This document shows positions 1-12,000 of a DNA stretch of 64,000 nt, piece after piece. The stretch is taken from assembly GCF_029227915.1 (NCBI RefSeq), contig NC_079884.1, forward strand, positions 26,908,001 to 26,972,000, read 5' to 3'. This stretch comes from Hydractinia symbiolongicarpus (lineage: Eukaryota; Cnidaria; Hydrozoa; Anthoathecata; Hydractiniidae). Each line of letters begins with the position of its first letter. Positions within the stretch are counted from its first letter, which is position 1. The notes beneath the pieces were generated by a model. The model ran no database searches. It saw only the letters and a program-made list of their open reading frames with translations, and was not told the origin of the DNA. Both the position numbers and the translations under genes were made by a program.

Positions 1-847
1 GTAAAAAAACTTTAACTGTTTGTTGGCAAAATGAAATAAATGACCCTTGGTTTTACAATCGTTATAGAGAAAAGATAAATTTTCTCTTCGTTTAGTGTTT
101 TAATGTAATCCTAAAGTATATATTTGCTATAGGTTCCTTCCTACAATGAAGCAATGTGTTATGCTATTCTATTTAACAATTTCACACCACCTAAATAATG
201 CTTTCAAAAATCAAAAAAATTGCAATTGCAAATTAACATTTGTAGCATGGGTGTAGTTTCTTTGTGCAGTTTTATGCTCACAGTGAGTAAAGAGTTCACA
301 GCCTAAATATATTAAAAAAGAGTTAAAAAAAAACGGCCAAGGCAAACCAGAATATCAGAATTTGCACTGTTGCAAAATGTAAAAATAGCATTGTTCTTCT
401 GACCTTTTGCAAGCATATAAATGTTGCAAGGAATTAGAAAACTTGCTTGGTACATTTTTTTTAACTCCAAACAAAGAATTTTTTACATTATGCTGTTCCA
501 TGTCAAAGCCAAATAATTACTAATAATTTTATGCAAAAATACGTTACTTTTATGACTTCGATTTGTTTTCACAAAATCACTGTTACCGTATTTATTGGAA
601 TCGAAAATGTGTGTAATCATTTCATTTTTTAAATGTTTTATACTGCACAAATTCCAGCAAAATGAAATCACCCACTCTTGATGTTTTTATACACAAAATA
701 AAAAAAGTTTCAAACACATAATAGTATTTTAGGGTACAATACATAATACATAAATTCTGACAGAACTTTTAATCGCTTGATCCCCTCCTATTACTAAGAA
801 AATACTGTTTTTTATTGAATTAACATTATTGTTAATCTAAATCTTAC
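1..847. other. Intron 2 of the left ephrin gene; no exon seen
   Basis: This AT-rich stretch lies downstream (minus-strand sense) of exon 2 of the left ephrin gene. I saw no ephrin-like third exon or other recognisable coding segment on either strand. The rest of the gene is expected beyond the left edge of the window. Confidence 0.5.
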
Positions 848-1425
848 CAGTTGCATTGCAGGTATCATATGCTTTCTTGTCTTCATCCAAGAAATAGAAA
901 TTTTCATAAGTGTCCTGATAATTGGCATAAGCCTGATGATCAGCTCTCGGACAAACAAAATTTATCTTGTCGTCTACTTTTACATGGATTGTCTGGTCTT
1001 GACAAGCAAACCTAAACACACAAATGTAAAGAAAAGATTTTGTGCCAGAAAAAAAATCAGTTGTATTTGCTAAAGCAGATAGAAATTAAAGGTAAAAACA
1101 GATATTATTTTATAAGTAAAATTCTAACATAAACACAAAGAAATGAGTTATGCTTTATCATTAAACATCCCACATATTAAAGTGCCAAACATGATAAATT
1201 TAAACAATACTTCCATGTGTCATAAGCAACCCCTAACAAAACTAAAAGACGTATGCTGCTAAATAATAAACAACACAACAAGAAGAAAAAGGCGACATAC
1301 ACAGGGTTTCGAGAATGTACAACAATAGATGGTAAATCTTGAGTACTATAACCAGACGTCAGACATAAACTTGATACCAAAAGTGTGAATATCAATTTGT
1401 GTTTTGCTGTCGTGATTTGATTCAT
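848..1425 (-). CDS. Ephrin-like gene A, 5' part (exons 1-2; continues beyond the left edge)
   Basis: Ephrins are cell-surface ligands of Eph receptor tyrosine kinases. Exon 1 (1425..1301) starts at an ATG followed by a hydrophobic signal peptide (MNQITTAKHKLIF...) and ends in the peptide HSRNPV. Exon 2 (1011..848) reads FACQDQT, then VDDKINFVCP and YENFYFLDEDKKAYDTCNATG. This matches the first half of the ephrin receptor-binding domain: an 'NP' strand, a D-x-I/L-x-F-x-CP strand and a Y-x-x-C motif. Splice phases (2 then 1) equal those of the complete paralogue at 2617..6435. A longer reading starting near 1584 is open but lacks a signal-peptide-like start. Exon 3 and the anchor are not in the window, so membrane attachment (GPI or transmembrane) is unknown. 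Confidence 0.8.
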
Positions 1426-2616
1426 TATATGTAATATATCATCATTAGTTTCCCTAAAAACAGTTTGTATAAAAAAAATTATTTTGTGTTGTGTACCTAT
1501 TCCTGTTGTAGTATTTAAAACATCTTGCACCCTGAGAATCATGCCCCCTTTCAAAAACAAGTAACAATAAAACATATTATACATTCGTAATATGCTTTTA
1601 ACTTTAAAATAATTTAAGTCAAAACCACATTGTAATAGTTAGTCATATGATCTGAAAGTACTGTATATCAGTTTAATGTTATTTATGCGGATGTTTAAAG
1701 CCTTGTATCATTTTAAAAACATCTTAGACAATCACTTAAAACAAATTAATGAAAATTACCTTGCCTAAAAATTGAGACACAAATAAAAAAAAATTTCTAC
1801 TCAATATTCAAGAAAATCAAACAACAATATATGACAACATACATGCCTTACTGTGTATTTCTGAGTCAAAAATAATTAAACACAGTGAGTTATAATCACA
1901 TGTTAATGATATTAATGATGCAGTCAAGTATGCTCTTGATTACAACCAATGCTTAATATTATATAAACCATTTAGTTGCTAGGTAGCAGTCACAACATTT
2001 TTAATTAAAACAATCTAAAAAAGGGTGATTCATCTTAGCATGACTTAGGGCTGCTGTTCACTGAGAATCTTTTATTTTCGACACGATTTCTCAATTTAGA
2101 TAAAGTATTTTCTCTTACTAATCCAACGTTTTTTTAATATTTCTTTTACAATAATTTAAAATACAATAGTTAAAAATCACAATAGCATTATCAGAAATAA
2201 CATCATAACTCCCCTATCCAAATTATGGTAACTAGAATAAAAATTTATATAAAACTGTATTAAATTTATAGTCCAATTAAATTTATCCTGAAATAATCTT
2301 ACAAATAAAAAACTTGTAAATTTAGTGCAGACAGACATACAGACAGAGAGACAGAAAAAGATTTTCCTTCAAGGTCAGTTACCCTAAAAAACTGAATTAA
2401 TTTTAGCAATCCTATAGACTGCAGGAAAAATTACCAGACGTTTAATAGTTATAGAATTTAAATATGATATGTTTTGAAAATAACAAACAATTGTTATATG
2501 CACACATCATTTATGGAAATCAGTGCAGCCATTTTTTTGTTATATAATTTTTGTTACTACAAAGATTTGATTTTGGTGAAAGTACCATCATTACATCTTC
2601 CAAACTGTCATTTACA

Positions 2617-5600
2617 TCATCCAAATGTAGATCGTACCCCTCCAACCTTTTCTTGCACTGTGTCATAATGAATAGATGGGGCATCAGTGCCTGGGGCTGA
2701 CACACTTTCACGATAACCTTTGTTTACAAATCCATCGCCTTTTTCTAAGAAACATAACTGTTAAGTAGTTGACTAAAAACATAGAACCCCCCAAAAAAAT
2801 AAAGTCACTATTAAACCTTAGACATTCTGGATTTTGTCTTAAATGAATTACCTGTTCTTCCATCTAAAACTTTATTTCCATTTTTCTCCTTGTAGTTGCA
2901 ATTTCGTGAGTGAAGTTTATGATGTCCGCAAGCACCAAAAATAATACCACAAGTCAAAGAAGTTACAGCAGCTATCACAACATACATCAACGTTTTATCA
3001 GAGGATCCAACTTTACCCGTTTGTTTAGCTATAATAAAAACAACAGTTATCAAATCTCTAAAATTAGCAAATAATATAGGTTGTGGCAGTGTATTTCATT
3101 CTTAGACTACCATTAGAGAAGTATCAATGGAAAAGAACTTTTGATAAATTGAAGTTAAATAGTTCACATAACCTCCTGTTATTAGCCCTCCTTCAGTAGG
3201 AAAAACACAAGATTTGCCCTCAACACTCTTGAATTCAGTACTGTTACCAAAAACAGGGTGTACACATGTTCTTTGCATAATACTTATGCATTTCTTTTCA
3301 GACTGGTCAACATAAGAGCCACTAGTAGAAAACCATTGAGAGCAATTCTTTTTACCTAAAAATACAAAATGCCACCACTTTAAAAAGAATACGGTAAGGA
3401 AAAAAAATGTATTTTGAAAAATAATGTTTTGATTGGGAAATTTCAAAAAAATTATGCTTGGAAGTGTTCTTAGGCTTAAAATTATTTGTTTGCCATTGCT
3501 TGATTATATACACAATAGTGCCATATATAGAATGATTTTACTATGGGAAAAAGAACTTGACAATAGAGTTTAAGGCAAAAGCTTTCTTCTCACTCGCCCA
3601 AGTGGGACATGGAAATAAAAATTAACTCACAAAATTAACCTGAACTAATTCACATAAAGCCACTTTAATGCAAGTTTAACACGCAAGAACTTTATTTATA
3701 TATTATTTATTGAAAGGCCTCTTAGTTAGCATATTCTCTTGAACTGTTAAAAAAATTCATAGAAGTAGTAGATATGGAAGCTTCAATAAAAAAATTAAAT
3801 AAAATCCCAACCAACCAACCAACCAGGTTGTTGCTGAAACCCTAGACCAGGCAACGCAAAAACTTTCAAATTTTCAAATAAAGCCTTGTTTTACTAAAAG
3901 GAATGTTTTTGTCAAAAATAATTAGGCTGATTGTACAAGATGCTTTCTGAATCATACCAATTTAACTGCAAAAAAGAAAAAAATGTTTTAAGAAAAGTGT
4001 GTATTTTAACACTTCTCAAAAGTTAATGCTCAAAAAAGAAGTAGTATACAGTTGATTTTTGTAAAAAAAACTTCAGAACACAGAATAAAGTAAATTAAAA
4101 CTTAAACTTAATTAATCAAGTGTTAAATTAACACTTAATTAATCTTTGCAAAAAAACTAGGTCAAGCACTTCTGAATTTTGTTAAAAACAACAAAATAAT
4201 CAAAACTTAAAGCATACAGGAAAAATATGTCTCTCCTTCTGTTTTACTTTTCACTGAGGTTTCTTTTTTGTAAAGTAGTGCTTACATTTTACAATTCATT
4301 AACAAAACAAAACTACTTATGTTATGGAGAGTCTACTTAAATGTTATGAAAAATCTAAGTGCCAAAAGTCAATTTTTAAAAAGGTGCATATAAGCAAAAC
4401 TAGTTCGAATTAAGAAAAAAATATTTTTTTTTAAAATTCCTCTTGATTCTTTAGCATACCTGTCACACATACCTGTCACAATGCCACAAGTTGTTTGTTC
4501 CTTCTTATACTCAACAGTAGATGTGCTTGTGAGCACATTTGAGCATGTTCTGGAAAGCAACCGTGAACATCTGTCTCCAGATTCATCCACTATCATATTG
4601 CTGCCATTCAAATATGACCAATTTGTACAGTTCACAGTGCCACAGCCTAAGAAAAATAAAGTATTCTTATTGGTTTTAGCAATTAAAAAAGGTGAAGCAG
4701 TTATAAAGAAAGTATATACCCTTGTAGTAGCAGCCTGTAGTTTTACATGAGTCACATGTCCCACTCTTTATATCATCTTCAGTGCAAACATATATCTCGA
4801 GTCGTAATTTATGTTCACCCTTAGCTCCACTTTTTGAACAACTCCCACCAACCATATTAGCAAGATTCTCTTTAGTACGAAAGCCAGTTCCTATATGCAA
4901 TATAATTCATAAATGTTATACAAAGCTACAGTTCATATACTTTTATTATTTAAAAATACGAAAAAACACACAAGCAGCCATAAAAAATACCTGGGCTTTG
5001 TTTCTGGTCAGGACTTGTCATCTTGCATAGCATAGTCGATTATAAATTCTAGTTATTGAGTAGTTAGTTTAGTTAGTGGGATGTTACTTCACACCTTAAA
5101 AATGAGTTTCTATAGAGAGATGTTATACAACCTCTTTGAAAATTTGTTTACAACCTTACCAGGTTTCGTAAGGTTTAATGTTGTTGCCTGACAAGTTCAC
5201 TTTGGATAGCATAAAATGATTTTAATCAGGAAACAAACTTTTAAAAGCTTGATAATTGTCTAAGTATAAGCAAAAAATCATAATAGTTTATTTATATCAG
5301 AGGCCACAAAGTAATTATACCAAGAATATAACACATTTTCATTAATAATTAGGCAGAAAATATCAGTACCATACCAATAATATAATGAGTTTTCCCAGCT
5401 GTAAACGTAGGCATACCAGGGAACGAAAATTGACGAAAACTTAAAGTTTTGGATGATGGATCACCGTTCGTGTACGTACAATTTAACAACATGATACCAC
5501 CTAACAAAGAAATCAATTGTTCTTTATTGAAAAAGGTTCCTTTATAAATAAAAACAATCACAACTTTCTTAAGATTAGGATACAATTGTATAATATCATT

Positions 5601-6435
5601 AAATATATTCTATAATACAGTTATAATTTTTCTACAATATACTTATAATTTGTTATAACTTCCTTTAACTTCCTTTTTATAACTTCCTTTATTTTCATAT
5701 AATCATTGCCACAACAACGCTAGCAGATAATAGATGTATAGTCACACAAACAAAAGGTATTCGAAACCAGATCACCAACAATATTATTAAAATCAAACCT
5801 GTTTGATTTTATTCAAATTTTATAGCCATGCAGCAAATTTTTAGGTTATAACACATGCCAGATGTTGAAATTATACATATTATAGCTATATTATAAGAAA
5901 TTATAACCATATTCTAAACATATTTTAAGAACTTATATTGATATTATAAGATATATTTCAGTAATATCATACAAGTTTATTCAGTCCTTTACACTTATAT
6001 TAAATATTTATACCAAATTTGCAATAAATAATACTAACCTGTGGCATTACAGCTGTCATACATATTTTTATTTGTATCAATAAAATAAATATTTTCATAT
6101 ACATTGCTAAGAGTAGTTCCCTTTTGCAAAAAACTTTGAAGCTCTTTTGATGGACAATTAAAGTTAATACTATCGTCAAGCCTAACAGATATCTTTGGAA
6201 CATCACATGCAAACCTATAAGAGTTAAGTTAAAATTCTTTAAAAAAGGCCTCAAATGAGAATGGATTGTTTCTGCAAAGCAGCAGACATAAAAATACGTA
6301 CAGTGGATTCCAAGGATCCCAAATGATAGAAGGATATGTAACAGACTGGTACACAGAATGCGATAATTCCATAGCCATGAAGATAATGCAAAATCCAATC
6401 AGATTCACTTTATTTCTTCTCATTTTTGCATGCAT
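2617..6435 (-). CDS. Ephrin-like transmembrane protein B (8 exons, 422 aa)
   Basis: Exons in transcription order: 6435..6302, 6214..6039, 5500..5375, 4890..4720, 4646..4473, 3355..3173, 3028..2852, 2744..2617. All phases close and the stop is TGA. Residues 1-27 form a signal peptide. Residues about 37-190 are the ephrin receptor-binding domain: IIWDPWNPLF, DDSINFNCP, NMYDSCNATG, SFRQFSFPGMPTFTAGKTHY and LRLEIYVC correspond to the vertebrate order (NSSNPRF, CPHY, Y-x-x-C, F-x-PFSxGYEF-G-x-x-YY, LRxKVxVC). Two Cys-rich modules follow (about 203-260 and 261-321, one exon each), then a membrane span (about 335-355) and a tail of about 67 residues. The anchor is ephrin-B-like, but the tail ends STFG rather than a PDZ-binding YYKV. 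All internal introns after the first are phase 1. Expected role: contact-dependent signalling at the plasma membrane. Donor and acceptor choice is by hand. Confidence 0.85.
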
Positions 6436-7146
6436 TTTCTAAAAATGTTATGTAACAAAAACATTTATGGGAAAGTAATAAATTAGGAGTGTTTTTTTTA
6501 TTTAATTAACAGACGTTGATCTACTGCAAATTAAAATTTAACAGTCCAGCAGACATATTAAATTTGACTTCTTTACTTTTATACCACATCTAATCATAAA
6601 TAGTGCATCCTCATACTTGCACAGGCCAACATATCTCATGATTATCAGTACATGTACAACACGAAGTATTTTTAAAAACTATTCAGTTATTTAAATCTGT
6701 TGTTACTTATAAACAAACAAGCTATAAATTGATCAATGCTTTTTGGCATTATATAAACAACATAATTATCATGAGCATCTGTACAAAATGAAAAAAAATT
6801 TGCTTACAAAAACTAAACAAACCATCTTATAGTTGTGGTCTTGGAGGATTGTGTACCATTGATTTCCATTGATCTCTTGTTACAAATAGGACTTTCTTTT
6901 AAACGATTTCTTCTTTTTATAGCCTGTTAGCAATTTTTATTTTAGGAAATTTTTTATCAAAGGTTAAATTTTAACCTTAACGAATTAGGTGATAGTAATG
7001 AGAGGTGTGTTAGTCGAAGTACTGCATGCAGAATGATTCTGCTAGGGAATAATCCAGAAAGTTATTTTTTTTGGTTGACTAATAGAGTCTTGTCAATTGA
7101 GGTGGAGATTGGTTGGTTTAGGCGTGTGTAAAAAGTATCAATTAAC
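6436..7146. other. Intergenic, upstream of ephrin B
   Basis: AT-rich DNA between the ephrin B start (minus strand) and a LINE relic. It should hold the ephrin B promoter and 5' UTR. I saw no clear TATA box or coding segment. Confidence 0.4.
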
Positions 7147-7812
7147 TGTTGTACTGTAGTAAGACATGGGCAGTGAAGCAAAAAGATCTTGACTGTTTAT
7201 GAAAGAATGATATGAGAATGGTTAGCAAAGATTGACTTGCTGACATTCAGAAAAAATAGTGGGGGAGGGGTTAACTGGGTAAGAAAGTGTAGAGCTTTGA
7301 TAGTTACAGGGTAGACTGAGAAAGACTTAGCAAAAGATAATCTAGACAGGCTTGAAGCAGAGAAAATAGATTTAAAAAACAAATAACCTAGCAAGCCTAT
7401 CAATACAAATATAACAGCCGAGCAATAAATCGCTCACCCAAGGTTACAATAATTTAGATTGGGTTTAGATTGAGTTTATAAATATTTTATTACATATTTT
7501 ATTACAAAATCTTTTATATCCATTTTTAAATCTTAATATTTTTTACACATTTTGGTTATTTTTTACTTCAAATAATATGAAAGATAACATTGATTTCCAT
7601 GTGAGATGAATTGATATTGCTCAGCCAGACAAAATGTTTGTGGAACTAGGGGAGCAAATAATGGCTCAGCTAGTTTCTCATTTCTCAGAATTGGGCAAGT
7701 CTTTGCGTTAGCAAGAGCGATCACTCTCCCTTTATTGATAGGAATGGTCTAGATTAGATTGAAAGGTCATATAAGGGGCATAAGGGGTATAATCCCCACC
7801 CAACCCATGCTA
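7147..7812 (+). mobile_element. Non-LTR retrotransposon 3' relic (copy 1, broken)
   Basis: From about 7147 the plus strand reads LLYCSKTWAVKQKDLDCL, stop, KNDMRMV. This is the typical end of a LINE reverse transcriptase ('LLYGSETW...RMVRWM'), here full of stops. The 3' part is displaced: 7740-7812 (ggtctagattagattgaaag and a CCCAACCC motif) matches the tail of the related copy at 12442-12800, with about 330 bp of unrelated DNA between. It is inactive. Confidence 0.65.
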
Positions 7813-8156
7813 TTATAGAATGGAAACAGATGTTAAGTTAAGAGTGGTGGTGCTGAAGATGGTAATAATGATAACTAAGCAGGAAAGTTCATGAGAAAAA
7901 ACTACATGCTGCAGATTTTAAATGTAAATACAGTGTCAAGAATTTACATATGTTTTTTTTTCCATATTTTTTTTTAAAAAAGGGCCTTGCATAAATAATT
8001 AGGTTAAGAATTAATTCAATCACAGGTGCCTTTTTTCAAACAAAATTAATTTAACCACGATGATGCAGTTGAATGATTGATAATAATTTTTTAAACAGTG
8101 GTGAATTTACCTACTGCTTTATAAAATCAATTTTAATTCTTTTTTCATTATATTTG

Positions 8157-8220
8157 CTATCATAGGAAGCAAGCTTTTTGTCTAGTAAAAACTAGGCAAA
8201 AAGCTTGCTTCCTATGATAG
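8157..8220. repeat. Near-perfect inverted repeat: two 30-nt arms, AAAA loop
   Basis: Left arm 8157-8186 (begins ctatcataggaagcaagc) is the reverse complement of 8191-8220 apart from one T/G pair (8181 opposite 8196). The loop is AAAA at 8187-8190. As RNA the odd pair would be a G-U wobble, giving an essentially unbroken stem. It lies about 0.77 kb upstream of the DOLPP1 start. It could be a transposon-end palindrome or a small-RNA hairpin; the sequence does not decide. Confidence 0.9.
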
Positions 8221-8255
8221 TGGCTATTATTTTTGTTATACATAAATTTGAGTTG

Positions 8256-8402
8256 CATGTAACCATCGCTAAATCGTAATATAAACTGTACGGTAGACGG
8301 CCCTAGCACAAATGAAATAAGACTGAGCAAATTCTATTTATGTACATTTCGCACCCGCGCAAATAGTGTCAAAAATATGGTTGCCAGCATATGGAAGAGA
8401 AA
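8256..8402 (+). repeat. Upstream copy of a duplicated block (promoter plus start-codon region)
   Basis: This block (tgtaaccatcgctaaatcg ... aaactgtacggtagacggcc ... catttcgcacccgcgcaaat ... atggttgccagca) is repeated at 8876-9006 with point differences and a small gap. The second copy contains the DOLPP1 start codon. Here the equivalent ATG opens a frame of only about 16 codons. Confidence 0.8.
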
Positions 8403-8875
8403 GTTTCAGACCACATGCAAGTGTTAAGTGCTGAGGAGAAGTGTCAAAATTCGGAAGGAAAGTGTCAAAATACAGGAGAGAACAGTTTAGGTCATATATA
8501 GCTAGAGAAGTGTTTTTAAATTAGAAGAGAAGTAAGCAAGAAGGGTGGGTTCATAGGAATTGACAAAAATTCGCGAGACATACTTTCGCAAAATGCGACA
8601 GTGGCATTTAAACCATATCGCGAAAAGCACAAACATAAATTTAATTTTTCAGAAAATTCATTTCACAGGGTAGCGAAAACTACAGCTATATATATTATAT
8701 AGTTTGTGGCTGTTATTTTTGTTTACAAAATCAGATGCATCTCCACGATCATCTTCACCGCGGTGCTTTAAAACTAGCGTCTGGTGACTTAAAGTAATAA
8801 AATATTATCTGCGGCGAAGACAACTATGTTTTTACATATTCTAATAAAATATCCCTGTACAAGTTTTAATGAATA

Positions 8876-9006
8876 TAAGGTGCGTGTAACCACTGCTAAA
8901 ATCATAATATAAACTGTACGGTAGACGGCTCTAGCACAAATTCTGTTTATACACATTTCGTACCCGTGCTAATAGTTTTGAGAATATGGCCGCCAGCGTG
9001 GAAAAG
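8876..9006 (+). promoter_or_regulatory. Downstream copy of the duplicated block; presumed DOLPP1 promoter and 5' UTR
   Basis: Second copy of the block at 8256-8402, running into the DOLPP1 coding start at 8986. Promoter function is inferred from position alone; no TATA box or initiator was identified. Confidence 0.45.
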
Positions 9007-12000
9007 AATGTTTTTTGTGTAAAAGATATTTCTTCATACTCATGGCTTGAAAATTACTTGGGCAATACTGCTGCTTCCTGGAAACCAATTTCATTAACAT
9101 ATGTTTTATACCCTGAAGGTAGCTTTATTTTATTTCCGTTATTGTTATAGCCCTCAATGACGATTAAAGGTGCCCGCATATAGCTTAGTACGGGGGAGAA
9201 ATTTAATTTGAAATCTAGTAGTAAAAGAACCCCTGAAGTACACCCCAGTTCCAAATTAAATTTTTAAGTTTATTTTTCGGGGTTTCTATTGGCCAAAAGA
9301 TTATAATGCAGAAACAAAAGTAGGTTGAGGAACTGAACCAAGCTACCGCAATTCGAGACAGTAGTTGGCCCAAGTGTTGTCCTAATTTGCAGTCGCGATA
9401 CTATGATACTGTGTGAGCCAATCACAGGCCAGATACAAATGATTTGTTATCACAGCCGCTATTATATACAGGGGTAAGCATGCTCTAAACATGCCGGTAA
9501 TATGGTAAAACCATCATAAATTTAAGATTGGATCATTCAAGGATACCTTTCTTTTCTGGGTTCAAATCTTTATTATGCTTTAAATACTGGTTAATCTTCG
9601 CCAAGTGGCTACATTTTAAAGTGCATAAAGTGAAGGTTTGCTCGTAAAAAATCCATGTTTTACCCTATCCAAATGTGAGCACGGAGCAATATCACATGAC
9701 AACTTATATCTGAGAACTGGTAAACAATCCCATTAAAAACTTACCAATGCAATTATGTTAAAATCATTGTAAATCACAGAACAGCTTTAACATAGATTTG
9801 TGTTATTCATAGAAATATCTGGCTAAATATTAACCTAAATAGGTGAATGATCTAAAAAGGCCACCAAAGCCTGATTAGGTGTTTACCCTTTTAGCTGGCT
9901 TGCCATAGCACCTAAGATAACTCAAAACGGAAAGTCACAGTTTTCTATATTGCCATTAAAATAATAGTAATGGTTGAAAGACTGCTGACTCGCCAAAAAT
10001 GCCTGAACTTAGGTGACTTTTGGAATAAATTTGTGCTCTTGTGTGATAATTTCCAAACTTGCCCGAATTATGCCAGAAATATAAAACAGTGCAATCAATT
10101 TTGTTGACTTGTCTACAAATAAAGAAACTTTCAAAGTATTACAGAATTGTGTGACTTTACTAACTATATATTTATGAAGCAAATTGTTTCGAATCAGGCC
10201 TTTTTGAGAACTCCTAACGCAAAACAATTTCCGACCTATTTCTGATGGGTGTTGCAACATGAGTATGGAAGTTGCCCCTTATTTAAAAAAAGTCTTGTGC
10301 GAGAATGAAGCTTAGTTTTCGTTCCCTATAAAAATTGTTTCTGCATTTCTGGCAAAAAACCTGATTCCTTCCTGTTAAAAAGCTACTGCAGATGAGGAAC
10401 TTGTGTTATTGCTGGTCCCTTCTAAACACATGACTCATAAGTTTCTGACCAGTAAACAGTATACCCTGTAAAAAGTGTGGATTTTATTTGAACAGTGTGA
10501 CTTATCAAGATGCACGTTCAAACACAGGATCCCACAATTATGCTATACTGAGAACTCAGACACAAGTTCCTCAGTTAGCGCTTTACCTTGCCAGTTTAAA
10601 TTGATTTTGTATAATACCTCTTGCAAAATGATATCACTTGCAAACAACTTCATCCATGTTAAATAAGACATTTTCCATACCACTCAGGGTTTGAAAAAGA
10701 AATGTAAAGTTGGTTTGCAATGCACAAAAAAAATAAGCTCTAAACTTCATCCCTAGGACCTGTATTCTGTTTTGATATTGCGAACTAGGTACTGCACTCT
10801 GTTGAGACAGACTATTTTGTATAGAAATCAGATCACGTCTTTCGTTGAGTTTTGCTTGCTTTGCTATAGAACAACACTTTGGGACATAAAAAGCCCTCTG
10901 TTGGGTGAAAAAGATGGTGAAAAAGACTTTGCTACATGTAATTCTTATAAATGAAGAATTGGTAAACTAAAAAGTTTACCACTGTGATACCAGAAAGGTG
11001 GGTTTATTAAATAGAGGCAGAAATGATAAAGTAAATACTGTACTTTTTGCTTTAAACAAGATGGATTTTGCTATTGTGTACCACTTACAAGCAGCCATTT
11101 CAAAAAATCAACAGGGTTTTATGGTTTTTCCTGAAATCAAGATATCACTAGAATAACAAGGGATCTGCACACACCTAAGACCGCTAGGCCTCAATTTGGA
11201 ATTTCTGGAGGATCATTTGGAGGACGTCCCAGGGTGGCGTCCCTAGGGAAAACTTTGAAATTCCATGTTTGAAATTCCTGAAAACAGCCTTTTCCACCGC
11301 ATTTTCTTTTAAAACATTGGTTGAAGACTTCTCGTTTTTTACTTGCATGCTACCATTTTTAGCTTTATGTGAAATGCTAATCTAACGTTAATGTCCAAAG
11401 AATAAATAAATAAATTTGTGCCTAGTTAGCGTGAATCTGTCTGGAACTTTTTTGGTTACCGGCAAAGTGGAAAGGATCGCTAAAACGTTTTGGATAATCA
11501 AGACACGGCAAAGAAGGCAGACAGCAACAAGCCTAAAAAGCTCTTAAGCTTTCGTGAAACTAAAAAAATAAAAAATAGTGATAGAAATCTTGTAAAGTAT
11601 CTATCCCAAAAGAGTGAATAGTGTAGCATTCTTTTTTGACAAATATTACAAATCAATCGATTAGGTTGGAATGAGTAGCCCTCTTTGTCAAGTCTTAGGC
11701 TACTAACATTTAGCATGTTGCTTTTTTGAAATACATCTCTTAATAAACTGTGCATGAGAAATCTCTAATTTGGAAAAGAATGTGGACTATACTTAAGATT
11801 TTAAATTCAACAAGAGACTTCATCATTTCTTGTCTATATACAATTTTTGTCCAAATATTCACTTTACTTGTGAACTTGAAGAAAGAAACTGCAACTTGTT
11901 CTTACACATTCTTATCAAATGAGTCCTCTTATGACTTTCTCCTTAAAATAAAATCTGCCTATCAATGACGAGTTTCATTTCAACTAATAACAATTTCAGA

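Noticed and set aside
1177-1584. Longer N-terminus for ephrin A from an upstream start
   Set aside because: Only the internal ATG at 1425 gives a signal peptide followed by ephrin sequence; the extension is unlike the family.
2520-2711. Alternative frame in the last ephrin B exon
   Set aside because: The exon 7/8 junction phase requires the other frame (EKGDGFVNKG... STFG), which ends in a stop.
3805-3826. ccaa repeat as a possible CRISPR-like or regulatory array
   Set aside because: It is a short simple (CCAA)n microsatellite in an ephrin B intron.
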